A stretch of 64,000 nucleotides of DNA from Xenopus tropicalis (GCF_000004195.4 NC_030677.2:112369036-112433035), one strand, 5' to 3'. Positions 44,688 through 58,504 are shown, numbered from the stretch's first letter. Translations and numbers: made by a program. Notes: generated from the letters alone by a model not told the origin.

Positions 44688-45740
44688 TAGTCGCACTCTC
44701 CTGGTCTTCCCCATCCTGTGCCCGCAGGATTATATGCCAACGCTATTGCAACCGACACCAACTCTGCATTCAGGACAGAGGTGGACAGGAAGCCGAATGA
44801 CTTCATCCTAAACTAGCGGTCTTTATTTCTGAACTACTAGCCAGTCACGGGGAAGCTGTGGCCATGACATCACCATAAAATGACCCCAATGGAACTGCTT
44901 GATGGGAATATTCACCTGCACATATATTCTAAGCAAAGGAACTGCTATCCAGTCATCTCTTGTTTTATTTTATTTTTCTATATCAGGGAAATATTTTTTT
45001 TTAATCATCCTTGCTATCCCCTTTACATTTCATCTGATGCCCTGTTTGAATTTTACACCAAGTAAGCATTTGCTTTTATTTGTATGATAAGCTGTTATGG
45101 CCTGCATGGAATGACTGGGCTGTTTGGAGTGAATGTAAGATGTTCAGTTGATCCAAAACCCTATGCCTACATTAAAAACAATTTTTACAGGTACCATCCC
45201 GCAGAAATTGGCTTATGCAAATGAAATTTCATTAATCTTTGGATTTTTTTAAAATTTGCATTTCTTTTAAGAGATTCTTATTATTCTGATTTTAACTTAC
45301 TGCAAAAGGCAACAGTGGGGAAAGAAAATCACTATCACTTTCCTCTGTTTTGGTTTCAGAAGACATGAAACCTTCACTGCAAAATACGAGCGTTATTGGA
45401 ATGTTTGCATTCATTCTTGAGTGGTGCAGAGTGGAGATCATGCTACATTTGAGTGGATAAAATGTTTCAATTAATACTTATTCTTAACAATTGTTAAGCA
45501 TAGGATTGTTAACCAAACATGAAGTTTAGCAGGTTTTAAAGCCAAAATCATACCAAATGGCATATTTTTGTGATTATTTCAAATGAGACCCATAACTTTA
45601 AATCTTATTCTGCCAGGCAGAATAAGCTGTCAGTGTAGTTGGTTTAAGTAGAGGGCATGAAGGATGTCAGCACTGAAGTCATGTAATACAAATGAAGGTT
45701 TGAAACCCAAACTTACTGGTAGTAAATATGTCCTGTTTAG
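44688..45740 (+). other. eps15l1: eps15l1 3' untranslated region (extent inferred)
   Basis: Non-coding sequence follows the stop codon with no repeat until the MITE at 45738. An ATTAAA hexamer lies near 45172. No AATAAA is evident before about 46547, which is beyond an inserted MITE. The true poly(A) site is not determined. Confidence 0.5.
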
Positions 45741-46086
45741 GGTCGCCACCTTTTAAAATATTTTTTACCGGCTGGCTGGGCAGTGACGAAAGGGAGTGGA
45801 ACATGACATAACAGCGCCATGGTAGTAGGGTGAATGACTTAAAAATGGTCTGGGCTAAGGCACGACAGATAGCTAGAGGTTGGATCCACGGGAGATCGGG
45901 GAAGGGACAATGTAGGATTTGGCTGGGTTAGGGGCTTAGGTGGGCCAGATGATGCATTTAATGATATTACAGATTTACCGGCAATTACATTGTCTGTAGA
46001 TTTGTGATACCAGCCCTTGGCCTTTGGTCTTGGCGCGGGTGTTTTATCACTAGGCCAGTAAAATATCGGCCGTGTGACAACCCTAG
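45738..46086. mobile_element. 'accggc...gccggt' inverted-repeat MITE
   Basis: Ends 'tagggtcgccaccttttaaa' and 'cggccgtgtgacaaccctag' are inverse, with 'ttttaccggctggc' against 'ggccagtaaaatatcgg'. The family is familiar as a Xenopus repeat type; no coding capacity. Confidence 0.75.
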
Positions 46087-46717
46087 TCCTGTTCCAAATC
46101 ACTCAGAACATTACAAGAAGTACCAGTTTTTAAATGGGAAGTCCTCATAAATATTGCATTTTGAAAGCAAATGTAATTCTAAGTGACTTTCCAATATGCA
46201 TTCATTTGTTTGTTTCAAAAAAGCTTTTTTTTATTTTTGTAAATGTAGTTCAACTCTCTTCCAGACAAGGCTTCAGTTCTCACAGTGCCTTGCATGTTCC
46301 TATGATTCACCTTCCTCATAGGTCTGACATAAAACATGCATGGCATTGTGAGAATATAAAACCTTGAATGGAGGAGAGCTTATCACTGCCCCATTGTTTC
46401 ATTGACAGCAAGCAATAGACAAAAAACTGCAATACAATTTGCAAACAACAAAAATTATTGAAAATTTTTTGTATATTGGAAAGTTGCTTTAAATATTTTC
46501 CGTCCTTAGGCAAAAATATCTTTTGTTAGACATCCCCTTTAATGTAATAAAATGTTGAAGGCTTGAAGTATAAAGAGGCTTCCGTGTAACTGATTCAGAT
46601 AGCATGTGTCAAGCCCAACTGTGTTTCAGTTTGTCACATTCCACAGAAGAAATTGCTTTTATGAAGTTAACATAAGGAAGGGTGTTCATATATTTTTTTT
46701 CACCAGGCCTAACCTAC

Positions 46718-47087
46718 TTAAAGAGATACTGACACCAGAAATTAAACCTTTGTTTATATCTATCATAACATTATCTTTTCACCCTATTTATAATGTTATC
46801 ATAAAAGTATATGTCCAATGCTTTTACATTACCTATCTGATCGCCCATGTTCCTCTATGAGGGGGCTGCCATGTTTGTGCAGCAGAAGTTCTTAGCATTA
46901 GAAGCTATAACTGACAGGCTAAGAAGGGACAGTCAGGCTGGCAAAACAGTCAGGTTTAGGAACCCCAAGGAACAATTACTTACAAAAGTAGAGCTATCGG
47001 TAAAAAACCATCAACATGACCTATAGGTAACTTTTAATGTACTTTCATATTTTGAAGAGTAGTTTTTTAGTGTCAGTATCACTTTAA
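46718..47087. mobile_element. T2/Kolobok-type MITE with TTAA duplication
   Basis: Ends TTAAAGAGATACTGACAC and GTGTCAGTATCACTTTAA are inverse and bounded by TTAA on both sides. Confidence 0.85.
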
Positions 47088-47554
47088 CACTGATGTCTGA
47101 TGTCAAACGCATTAGAATATTACCACTAGATGCTTTTTGGATTGCAATGTTTATCGTAGAAACAAACAAGTTTCTTGCTCCACGTATAATGTAAGAAAAC
47201 AGCTCACTTAGGCCTCACCAGAACTTCAAGTGTTGGTGGTCTGATGTTTCCTGAAACATTCTAAGCCCCTTTAAATGTAGTAATGATGCTTGATCACCAG
47301 ATAGTATTTCCAGGGGCTCCTAGCAACTGCAACATTTTACATGTTTTGAGCAGAAAAATCTGAGCAGCATTTTGTTGGTTACCACAACAGGAAGAATAAA
47401 CGAACTTGGACCATAAAGACTTGGACTATGGAAAGAAGCTACGAATTACTGCATGCTTTCAGGGGTAGTTCACCTTAAATATACATTTGTTAACAAAAGA
47501 TTGTGATTCTAAGGTAATTTGCACTTTGTCTCCATTTACCTTTTTTGATAATTA

Positions 47555-47876
47555 TACAGGTATGGGATCTGTTATCCGGAAACCAGTTATCTAAAGGCTC
47601 CGAATTATGGGAAGGCCCATAGAGTTCATTTTAATCAAATAAGTAAAATTTGGAAAAATTATTTCCCTTTTCTCTGTAATAATAAAACAGTACCTTCTAC
47701 TTGATCCCAACTAAGGTATAATTGATCCTTATTGGAGGCAAAACAATCCTGTTGCGTTTGTTGTTTAAATTATTTTTTTTTTGTAGACTTAAAGTATGGA
47801 GATCCAAACTACAGAAATATCCCTTACAGAAAACCCCAGGTCCCCAGCATTCTGCATAACAGGTCCCATACCTGTA
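47555..47876. mobile_element. 'acaggtatggga' family MITE nested in T2-like sequence
   Basis: Ends TACAGGTATGGGATCTG and GGTCCCATACCTGTA are inverse. Left flank 47461-47554 ('ggggtagttcaccttaaata') and right flank 47877-48000 ('agaggctttccagttaagaa', 'gttgttggggtccag') belong to one T2-like element that was split. Confidence 0.8.
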
Positions 47877-48033
47877 CCACATTTTGTTTAGAGGCTTTCC
47901 AGTTAAGAATTTCAGAAGCTTATGTGGTTGTTGGGGTCCAGTTTTACCTGGCAACCGTCAATGGTTTGAACAACATACTGAAAGATGTTTAGCAAATGGC
48001 TTGAATAGTAAGATATCTATTAAAAGCAAACAG

Positions 48034-48342
48034 TAAAGGCGACCATACACTTTGCGATACGCTTTCTTGGCGAACAGATCTTCTCTCGATATGCCCACCT
48101 AAGGTGGGCGATATTGGACTAATTCAATTGTTTGGCCCTAGGGCCAAACAATTAATTTCAATTGGCGGGCATAGGTGCCGTTGGACCCAGGAAAGCATGA
48201 ATGAGCCAATGCGGTCCCCCAATCCAAAGGAAAAATCAAACCTGCCGATAGAGATCTCCCATACATGGGCAGATAAGCTGCTGAATCGGTCTGAAGGATC
48301 CGAATTGGCAGATGAAATCTGCCCATGTATGACCACCTTTAC
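48034..48342. mobile_element. 'ccatacac' family MITE, full length
   Basis: Ends 'taaaggcgaccatacacttt' and 'catgtatgaccacctttac' are inverse. The interior has the palindrome 'attgtttggccctagggcca' and 'gccaatgcggtcccc'. It serves as the reference copy for the interrupted ones at 3854 and 21296. Confidence 0.8.
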
Positions 48343-48448
48343 AATAGAATTGCTGCTTCACTGAGGTAAAATGTATTTGGCTTAGTGACCCCTAACAACC
48401 AGATAGCTGTAAGGAGGCAAAACTGATAAGCAAAAATTGATAAAGCAA

Positions 48449-48674
48449 GATGGGATGGCATACGCGGCAGCGCGATTTCAGTGAGATCGCGCAAGTTTCC
48501 TCTTGAGGCAACTTGCGCAATCTTGCTGAAATCGCGCCGCCGCGCGTGCCACCCCACCGGCGACTTTCACTTTCGCCGGTGGGATGGCAGGTGATGGCAA
48601 CTCGGGGAGATTAGTCACCTGAGACACGAGAGATTTGTCACGGGCGACTAATCTCCCCGTGTGCCACAGCCCTT
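48449..48674. mobile_element. 'gggagattagtcgcc' MITE
   Basis: It holds paired 'gatgggatggcatacgcggc' and 'gccgcgcgtgccacc' and ends 'gactaatctccccgtgtgcc' + 'acagccctta'. Related to 28671-28902. Confidence 0.78.
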
Positions 48675-49529
48675 AAGTTAAAGGTGAATCATTTAATAGA
48701 TAAATATAAACCTGTATTTAACAAATTAATTCAAACAATGACTATAACTTGTATCAATATTTTACTTACTGATATATCAATACTCTTCTCTCTTCCAACT
48801 GATTCAGCAAGTAAGTTTGTTCTGCTAATGTACACGTGGGAGAGCCCCCAGTAAAACATGGCCTATGTGGGGACATAACCTCCCAATAAACACATGTAGA
48901 ATAATATAATGAATTAATCGATTCTAACCTCCTAAAACTAGTATATGATAGTACATAACTAATAAACCAGTCTCTTCACAAACAAGTACCGACCATACTT
49001 TGCGGGAAAAAATGTTGCACTTTGCAGAAATGCTGGTGAGGGCTTCTTGGGTTATCTGTGAGTAAATTGTGGTCTGGCAGTGTAATACTTCTTAGAAGTC
49101 ACACGGCTTGTGTCAGATATGTGGTTTATTTTTTTTTTGCCTTTACTACTCTTTCTAAAACAAATTGCCCTGTTTTAAAAAAAAATTCTTCACAGATCAT
49201 TCCTTCTTGGCAAAGCTGCATCTGTAGAAGAGTTGCCACGATAATTGCTCTACAGACATGATCTTGAAAATTAACACCTTTATAAATAACAGTATCCTTA
49301 GGTATCATAATTAGATTATGATATGGTGTCTTTCAACTCTGGTAAATAACCAGAGAAGGCTTCAGCTGTCAAGACAAAACTATGCCCTCATACTTTACTG
49401 TCTTTTTAATGGGCCATTCCATTTTTATGTTGAATTATACTTGGTGCACTGAATGTGCTTGCAAAGGTATACTATAGGCAATATTTTCAACAGATGAAAT
49501 AAAAATTCATAATTATGAAGAAAAAAAAA

Positions 49530-50100
49530 AGTGACTCTTTAAAAGGGAACTCTACCCAAAAGCAACTTTAGCTTTTTGTAAAGTAAACTTAATTTCAAGC
49601 AACTTTACAATATACATCAGTTAAAAAATATGCAGCCCTTTCATGATTTTAATGTAATAATATGGCTTGGAACAGTAACTTAATTCTAGCTCCCTTTTCT
49701 TCTGCTGATCTGGCTGACTATTTTGAGACTTAAAAAACTAACTAGTCAACTGTCCTCAGCCTGCATCTTCCCAATCCCACAGTCTCCTGCACTTGTGATG
49801 CCAATAAGGAAAGGAACATCACAGTGCAATGCATTATGGGTTATGTAGTTCCTGCATGCTGTCTGTAAGCTGTGGAGAAGTTGTTACAATTTGTGACGTC
49901 AATGGTTTAGTCCCTCCTCTCCTTTCCTGCCAGGATTTCAAATGATTCAGAAAGAGAACTCTTTTGCAGCTGGGTTTCAGCAGATAAAAATGGTATTTAT
50001 TCATACTTTTTGAAGGAACAGATTACAATTATAAAGGGGTTTTTGTGTTGTCTGGGGCTTTTTAACAAATTTAAGTCCTTCCTTTAAGGAAGGACTTTTA
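49530..50100. mobile_element. T2-like MITE (boundaries approximate)
   Basis: The left part 'ctttaaaagggaactctacc' and the body words 'caagcaactttacaatatac' and 'atgcattatgggttatgtag' are typical of T2-type Xenopus MITEs. The right end is near 'attataaaggggtttttgtg' and is not a clean inverse. Confidence 0.5.
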
Positions 50101-50694
50101 TGTAGCAATAATTTATACTCTTCCCATCATTTGAGGTTACAATCATAAATCCAGATCTCTTGCCCTATGCCAAATTTGTGAGCCAATCTCTGCTTAGTGA
50201 TAATGCAACCATTAATATTTGTATTAATCAGTATTAGATTTGCTGCTATGGTTCCACAAAACAGCAACATGCTTTTATGCTCTGGGGAAATGCATTTCTA
50301 ATAGCCTTCAGGGCACACGCCGCTATAAATTTGGGGGGGGCGGGTACTGATATAAATTCCCTCAGTTACGTCAAAATGCTAAATTTGTCTGTGCAGGCAA
50401 GAGCAGTTTTTCAGAAATGGTACCTTCAACTAAAAGCTTCAGAAGATGTATTAAACCCCCACTAAACAAAGCTTAAAATCCTGGTAGTTGGTAAAACAGC
50501 CCTCTTCCATACACTAGGAAATTGTGATGTCAGTGATGAACTTTTTAGAATAATGTTCCGCCTTCAGTGCTGCTGTTGAAAGCATTAATAGGGTTCTGCA
50601 TTAAGTTGTCTGTTTTAGTAGTCTGGACATCATATGAAAGCTGACAATACCACCTATTTCTTCTCCCAGTCCCATTTATGACTCAGATTTTAAA

Positions 50695-51019
50695 TACAGG
50701 TATGATCCCTTAACCCAGAAACCTGTTTCCTAGAAAGCTTTAAATTATGGAAATGCCATCTGCCATAGACTCGATTTGAATCAAATAATTCTAATTTTAA
50801 AACATATTTCCTTTTTCTCTGTAATAATAAAACAGTAATTGATACCGAATAAGACACAATGAATCCTTGTTGGAGGCCTAACAATTCTATTTGGTTTACT
50901 TAATGTATACATTTTTTTTTTTAGTAGACTTAATGTATAAAGATGCAAATTACAGAAAGTCCTCTTATCTGGGAAACTCAAGGTCCTGAGCATTCCAGAT
51001 AACAGGTCCCATACCTGTA
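50695..51019. mobile_element. 'acaggtatggga' family MITE
   Basis: Ends 'tacaggtatgatccctta' and 'aacaggtcccatacctgta' are inverse and the standard interior words are present. Intergenic copy. Confidence 0.82.
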
Positions 51020-53085
51020 ATGTTTAACTGCAAACGAGTATTTCTAGCATCATACAACCAGAAAGCAGTTTGTACTCTGAGATCTTCTGTTTAAGCTGGT
51101 TTTAAGCAGGCTCTTTAAGCAGCATCTGTTCATAGCAGGGTATTCAGGGCTCAAACTAGGGGTAGGCAAAAGAGGAGTGAGCCTAGGATGCAACCATTGG
51201 GGGGGGCACTAGATTTAAACCATTTCTGTCTGCCTAGCACTAGGTTGGTCGGACCATGGGTGATGGCAACACAGGTAGACAGATTTTTGGCACAGGCACA
51301 GGGGTCTCCTCACTTCTCCCCAGCCATTGCTCTCTGTTGTCATCTCGAGGAGAGACATGGGAGGTGGGGGGGCAATAGAAGGTTTTCCTTGGACACACTT
51401 GATACTTGGCCCAGCACTGAGTGGATTTCCCATTCAAGTGAACTAAAAGTGGCCAGCATTGTATAGGTATAGTTCTCCCTGAGAAGACCACAGCAATCAA
51501 AGTTTCCTAGGTCCCATTTGTTAAAGAGCTATTTGCTTTAAAACAGTTCATATCTACAACAGAGGTAAGAGGTGCAGCATAATTTGCTACAGTTATACTA
51601 GTTAATAATTTTCCAACTCACTAAATATTGTACAGAACATCACATACCTCTAGATTCTAAAGGAAAAAACCCCTCTCCACCCCCTACTACTGCATGTGCA
51701 ACATACCTTAATATCTATTCCTTTCTTCTAATGTCATGTACAGAATCAACAAAGAGACTCTATCAAATGAAAGGCACTTGTTTAGTATAATCTACCACTG
51801 TTAAAGGCCTTCATAGCAAGGTGCCTCCCAGACAATTTACCATTTCACTGTGTACTGCCAGTTGTATGAAAGCAAATCAACCATCACTAACACATTAAAG
51901 CAAATGAAAAAAAATGTGAATTGTAAAAAGTCTTTTAGGGCAAAAAGAGATTTTGGACCCTTTGGCGCCAATGATTTTTAGTTGCTGGAGGTGGTAAGAT
52001 CGCTGTTATTGATACCCAATGACTGCTATGGAAATCACCTTAAAGTCCTTGGTAACTTGGTCTGCCATGTTTCAAGCTTATGCAGGCTTATGTAACTATG
52101 ACAATGAAACCTCTCAAAAGCACCCCATGCGCCATTGCTCTTAAAGAAATATATCATTTTCTCAGTGTGCTGTCAAATATGTAAGGTACAGATGTGAATG
52201 ATGAAAATCGTATTGTGAGCCAGTTTCTTTGTATATGCAATGTCTGGCCTTCCGACTGAAGGACTGTGAATTTCATATACCAGCTGTTGCTGTTTCAGCA
52301 GTGTTTATTTCCCTTTATTTTTTTTGTGTGTGCATTTGTTCAACTAATACTTTACCTGTTCTTTGCAGCATCTGTTCAGCTGTTAATGTTTGTTCGTTGA
52401 TGTGTATTAGCTGGAAATAGCCTTGCCTTCCAATGCATTTTGTATGACTTGGGCAGCACAGAAATGGCTATCTTGCATCTCTGCACTTTTGAAGTCTGCT
52501 GGATATACCACTCAGGGGAGGGTTGGGTCTTTGAGGTTTCTTAGTTTGGTTGGGGGGGGGGGGGGGGGTCAGTTCTTGTTCCCACTTTAGCAGTATACTA
52601 TGCCAAGAATACATCAAACACCTCTCATCAACAGGTACCCTACAATATGGAAACAAAAGAAGAAAAAAGTGGATAGAGCTAAGGAAGGGAAAATATATTA
52701 AATATTAATCTGTTACGTGTCTGTTGTTTAATATAAGAGAAATGTTATTGTTTTAATATAATAAATGAAAGGTTACTTTTGGAATTTCTCATTGTCTTAC
52801 TGTGTATGATCCTTTATCTTCTGATTTCAGGCAGTGGTTAAAGAGCTGTATTTAGCATACTAAACTGAGTACTTGGATGGAAAAGACAGACCAGCCTCAT
52901 TCAGGTGATAAACATAATAATGTATCAGTTTACTGATATCCATGGTCAGAGTCAGTGAAAGGGATTAAAAGCTAACACACTGCCATGGGTTTCCAGTACT
53001 ATTCATGTAATAGGGATATTCATTAAAACACCCTTTAAGTATTGTAAAATTTTAAATGCAAACTGCAGTTTAAGCAGCATTAAAT

Positions 53086-53592
53086 TTAAGGAGAACTAAA
53101 GCTAGTAAGAAGTAGTAAATAAGAAGTAGGGCAGAAATTTAGTACATTATGTTTTAGGGGTCTGTACCAGCCCAAGGCATCCACAGCCCCTTTAACAGCG
53201 TAGATCTGTGCCAGTGAAGATGCCCCAGTAGCTCCCCATCTTCTTTTCTGCTGATTCACTGCACATGCTCTGTGCTGCTGTCACTTACTGAGCTTAGGGA
53301 CCAACTCACAATATACTGTATATACATAATATAAATGTCACAATATAAGGCTGATTAGTAATTAATATAGATAAAGACTACATGGCAGCTCTAAAACCAG
53401 TGCAAATAAGCATTAAAGTGTGTCGCTGACACTTCTAAAAGAATCCAAAATGGGGAGCTCCTGTGACAACTTAAAAGTCCTAAATTACTATTACTATAGA
53501 GATACTGAACCTCTAGGCTGGTGCAATAAGTTCAGTATATAAAATATTGCATTTATAGCCATATTTATGTTTAGGGTTTAGTTCTCCTTTAA
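53086..53592. mobile_element. T2/Kolobok-type MITE with TTAA duplication
   Basis: Ends TTAAGGAGAACTAAA and TTTAGTTCTCCTTTAA are inverse with TTAA at each edge; 507 bp, non-coding. Confidence 0.82.
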
Positions 53593-54027
53593 TTCATCAA
53601 GGGCTAACTGCTGCTCATACAGGTATTGGTATGTTCATTCTGATGACTTAATAAATCTCTGTACAAAATGGAGCTGCCTTAATATAAATTGCACCTGGTG
53701 CAAAGTAGTGCAATGGTCTCCTGATAAAAAGAAGAGTATTAAGCGTGTGTTAAGCAGTGCCTTTATCATATCCACCACCTGCTTGAAAGTTGTCCACAAT
53801 ATCCTTCCTTTAAGAACATACTAAGGGAATGATATTTCAAAATATAATTTTCCTGTAATAATTGCTTATATGCAAGGACAGTCTCCAGTCTGGTTCCTTC
53901 ACTCCTACTCAATGCACAGGTCTGGCTGCGCTGTTGTGCCCTTGCTGAACCTTTCTGCAGTTGCAACTTTGGTCTATAATACAGTACCACTTTATACAGC
54001 TCAGTATGTCTTTGCAGTTAAGTAATA

Positions 54028-54087
<60 letters not shown>
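54028..54087. repeat. (TA)n microsatellite
   Basis: About 30 TA units. Confidence 0.96.
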
Positions 54088-54092
<5 letters not shown>

Positions 54093-55357
54093 CTTCCATT
54101 TCACTTTTCTTTCTTATAATTTTTTATCCTGCTATTTCTTTTTCTTCTGTTCTATCAACCTTGCTTCTTTCTTTTTGTCCTCTTTTGTCCATATTGCTCA
54201 AACTTCTTAAGCACGGGGCCAGTTCATGGCCCCTCAGACTGTTGGGGGGCCAGACCACCACCACCAACCCCCACCCCTGTCAAACTATGGCCCACTCCTG
54301 CATTCTGCAGTCCAGATGAGCTTTTCTTTTTTTTGTTCATTATTTGTATGATTTTCTTTTTAAGGGGCCTTCTGGGTCAAACACTACATGCCTTTAAAAG
54401 GTTAGAATATCACTTTGTGTAGTAGTTTTGCCCACTACTTTATTTTTTGGGAACCCCCAAAACATAAGCCGTTTAAGCTGCTAGTTGAGGCCGCTTGCTG
54501 AGGAGACATTCTCTTAAGAAACGGAGGATTAGATAAATGCAGTCCCTGTTGAGACATTTTGGAACCAGAATTATCCATGTTGGCCGAGTGGTTGCCTTTT
54601 TTTTTTGTATTGTCAGCAGGTATTTAGGATCCTATCTGGCATATTTTCACCACAGCTGCAATGAAAGGGTAGATGTGGATATGGAGGGAAATTCTGGGTG
54701 GGAGTACATGCTGGCAGAGGGAATTCATTGACAGCCCGGCAGCCTGCAGTTATATTGTGATGTAGCCTTTGGTGTCTGTTTCCAAGGAAATTGGTGTGTT
54801 GGGTCTTGGCCTGAGGGTTGGACAGAGGCAGGACTTACCAAACAAGGATTGATAGATATTTTTGCTTTAGAACTGGTTAATGAAAGGTTCTCATTAAATA
54901 TGACAATCTGGGTATTGTACCATCTACCTAGACTGGAACATCACATAGCCAATATTATCTACCATAAAGGACTTGGTTGCACCTGAGGTATGTGGCTGAT
55001 ATTTTTCAGTCTAATCTGGGTGGTCAGCTTTTAAAAAAAAAATTAGTTGCTTAGCATGTCTGATGCTGTTATTTTTCTGTAAGATTGTGCTCATAAGAGA
55101 TTTTATTTTCAGCAATTTAAAGAAAAATGGGGATATCTTTCTTTGCAACATGTACTGTATTAGTAGGACTCTTATTAAGGCTAGCACAGAAAAATACTGG
55201 CAAGCAATTTTGTTGGGTTATTATGCAGGTTAATTGAGGTGCTGTATATGGTTCTTTACATCAGTATTCACTATAATTATTCACTATAACATATTTTGGT
55301 ACCTTTTGGTTGGATGACATTATTTCACCTGACTGATCTGAGAATGGTGGAATTTTA

Positions 55358-56200
55358 ATGGAGGTAAGTATGGGAAGGAAGGCTAATGATGAACATTTGC
55401 AATACAAAACAGAAAGGGATGCAATTGGTTGCCTTTATCCAATGATAACATCCAACGACTCACTCCCACTATGTACCACATTATCCTCATATGGACGTTG
55501 GTTAAAGTGTACTTTGAGTCTTAAGGGAACGATAAAAGCGAAACAAGTCAATGTCAAGCTGAAAAGTATCCAAAAATTGATCACGGCAAAAATTCAAACC
55601 CATACATTTCTAGGTGCTAAAACTAAGGGCATGTATCCATGTTTGAATTGCACGCAATGCCCATATGTTTTAAAAGGTAATGACTTTATACATCTGCATA
55701 CGGGACAGAAAGTGCAATTACTGGGACACTTTACTTGTGTAACGAAATATGTGGTTTATGTGTTGACCTGTCCGTGTGGCTTCATCTATGTAGGTGAGAC
55801 CACATAGATGGTGAAATCACGTATCTCACAACATCGGTCTGCTATCAATTTAGGTAACAGTGCATTACCGGTTTCTAAACATTTTTGCGAGAAGGGCCAC
55901 ACATCCAAACAATTTAGGATTATGGTATTGGAGTCCATACCCCCTTTAAAAAGGGGTGGTGACAAAGAGCTTAGGTTGAAGCAAAGGGAGGTGTGGTGGA
56001 TCAATAAATTGAAATCACTTGCCCCCATAGGGTTAAATAGGGATTATGACCTGTTTCTCTTTTTGTAATCCATATATAGTGGCTGCTATATGTTTATAAT
56101 CCCTTATGGTAATAATGTATAACTCATGATATAAGGATGGTTTCTATCTAAACGTCGATCTAAATAAAGTATCTTTTTTTGATGAAATTTTCTTGGTGTG
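55358..56200 (+). pseudogene. Penelope-like element remnant: zinc-binding linker and GIY-YIG domain
   Basis: The frame at 55358-55807 carries CLNCTQCPYVLKG and HTGQKVQLLGHFTC (Cys-rich linker), then VVYVLTCPCGFIYVGET. A TAG at 55805-55807 interrupts it. The same frame continues to 56068 with KSRISQHRSAI, SKHFCEKGH and GGDKELRLKQREVWWINKL. The stop falls where relatives have a coding residue, so it is a single-codon lesion. A tail to about 56200 ('ctaaacgtcgatctaaataa') is a decayed terminal repeat. The RT part is absent. Confidence 0.82.
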
Positions 56201-57957
56201 CATCAGCATTTTTTACATATTTACATTGTTTACCTGATTTGCACCCAGGTTGTAATCCCTATACAGTAAATGTGTGCCTCAGCCCACATATATACATACA
56301 TTAAGACATTTTGTGCATTAAGACATTTTGTGCATTAAACTGTTCAGAAACGACCTCCCCTTTAAACAAAACAGGGATTGTTTGTGCATACATTGCAGTA
56401 TGTTTAAGATGCCCAGCTATGTCAAAGTCACCCCCGGTCTGGCCAGTCCTAGACTCACCTTAATCTGATTTATTAACAATTCTACAGCTTCATTATATAT
56501 TTTACACAGGGACTGAGTTTTACCTGCAGCTTGCTTCCTTTCAAGATTAAATCTCCCTTGACCTTTTATTGGCCCACTGGAATCACCTGACTGTATGCTG
56601 GGAAGGGTGGGTGCTACTACATGGAACTGGCCACTGCTCCTGTATAAACTATAGCAAAAAAGGGAAAGTTGTAGTAGTGCTCACCACTAAATTTTAAATC
56701 ATTAGATGGGGGTGCAATGAGGCTGTGACCACAAAATTAATCCAGACAGCAACAAGAGTTCATTTGCACTCACTTGTCACCAATTTATATAAGAGATTCT
56801 GTGCATTAAGCTACTAAGTAGGTACAGTGTGGGCCTTCAAAATGCAGTTGAAAGAGTGCGCCAAGACATTAATTGGGCTTGGTTTAGCAGAATTATGTTT
56901 GCTTATGTGATACAATGAAAAGGGACTCAAAGTTAACAGGTAATGAGTCACTGGTTATTTTGGAATTTATGTATTACAAGAATATTATTGTTCTGGTTTT
57001 GATATAAAAGTTTACTTTGTATTAACAACATAATGTTCAGTTAAGGTCCTGATACTATAAGGATGGCTTCTAAGGTTCCAGTTTAAAGGCATGTGACACA
57101 ATGTCTGGGTATCAAAGGAGAGCAACTTGCGGTCCAGAATCACATAATCCAGACCAAAGGAGAGAAAATAAAGTACTGATTTATGTTGTTGTATTTGATA
57201 AAAAAAAAAAAACAGTTTGAAATGTAGCTTGTAATTCCCCTGTTAAAAACAGTACAATGATTTGGAAATTTTAGTACCTCTTGAAACCTGGATACATTCT
57301 AGGGTCTGTTATTCACAAGTTATAAGGCAAATAAGCCTTATTCATAGTTGATATGTTACCACATCAACCACAAGAGGGAGCCCTAACCAAATAGAAAGGG
57401 TTGTGCAAATCCACCTGCTCTAAGGAATGTGAGTTGAGGCATTTTATGCAGCAGTACTTCTATGGTGCAGTCAGATCCAGACTGGCAATCTATATATTGA
57501 AAGGGTGCTGTAACATGCTATAAACAAACACTTTTTATTGGCATTTTCTATTTTTATCTGTATTACAGGGACTATGAATAGAAGGACTGTTCAGTATGAG
57601 CTATACCATCGCTGTTTATTAACAGCATGCAGAAGATATCCCCTTTCTATATATATGGTATAGTTACCCTATATTACTCTTTCCCAACTGAACTAAAGAG
57701 CAATAGCCTTTAATCTTAGCATGTACACATTGTTAACTTGCCAACTTCCTGACTGTGCTTTATCTATGTATTTTGCTTTCCTCTAACCACTCTCCTACAA
57801 TCTGGAAAGCTTAGTGCACTGCACTTAGTTTTTTCTGGCAAGTTTGGTGTCGCTCTTACTCTGATTGCCCCCTTTATCAGTGCAGAAAGAGGCCAAGCCC
57901 TTCCGTTAGAAGCAGCAAGGCATGTGTTAACTCTCGCAGTTCTCGCACATGATGCTT

Positions 57958-58160
57958 TATAAAAGTGAAATGAGAGATTCTCTCTTCCATTTCATTAACC
58001 TGGCTCTTCTTCTCTACATATCGCAAAAAGAGCTATTTTTGCAAGTAGTAAAATGCTGCGGTCTAAAAAACTTAACTCTCTTGCTGCCAACGGGGACATT
58101 GTAAAGCTTTGGAATGAGAGAAACATCCCTCAGCTGGTAAAATATACATATACTTGTTAA
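57958..58160 (+). other. Candidate TATA-driven first exon of an unrecognised gene
   Basis: A TATAAAA box (57958-57964) lies about 25-30 bp upstream of a pyrimidine-rich initiator-like 'ttctctcttccattt'. The first ATG is at 58053, giving 28 codons (MLRSKKLNSLAANG... ending IPQL) up to a GTAAAA donor at 58137; reading on gives stop at 58160. No repeat family is evident in this stretch. I recognise no protein. It could be chance; nothing downstream gives a convincing second exon. Confidence 0.3.
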
Positions 58161-58504
58161 ATTCCTGTATTTACAGTAAGATAAAGCTAAGATGGTTATA
58201 TATTAGTGAAGGCACTACACACACGTGCATTTTTATTGAAGACTGTTTTGGTTGAATTTTACCCTTGTTTACTGCAGGGAGTTTTTAAATACCCTGTGAG
58301 TTTTTGGTGGTTCGCAAACTAAGTTTATTGCTCTAGTCAGGACCACAAGCGGTTGCCATTATTATCAGTATGGCCGACCCCACCTCTGGTTTCACTAAGA
58401 ACAATCAACGATATTATGGCGCACCCTGAACACACAATGTTATTTTTTAAATTTTCTTTTAAGAGAGCCCCACTTGCTGAAGGTAGTGTTAACTTTAATA
58501 TGAT

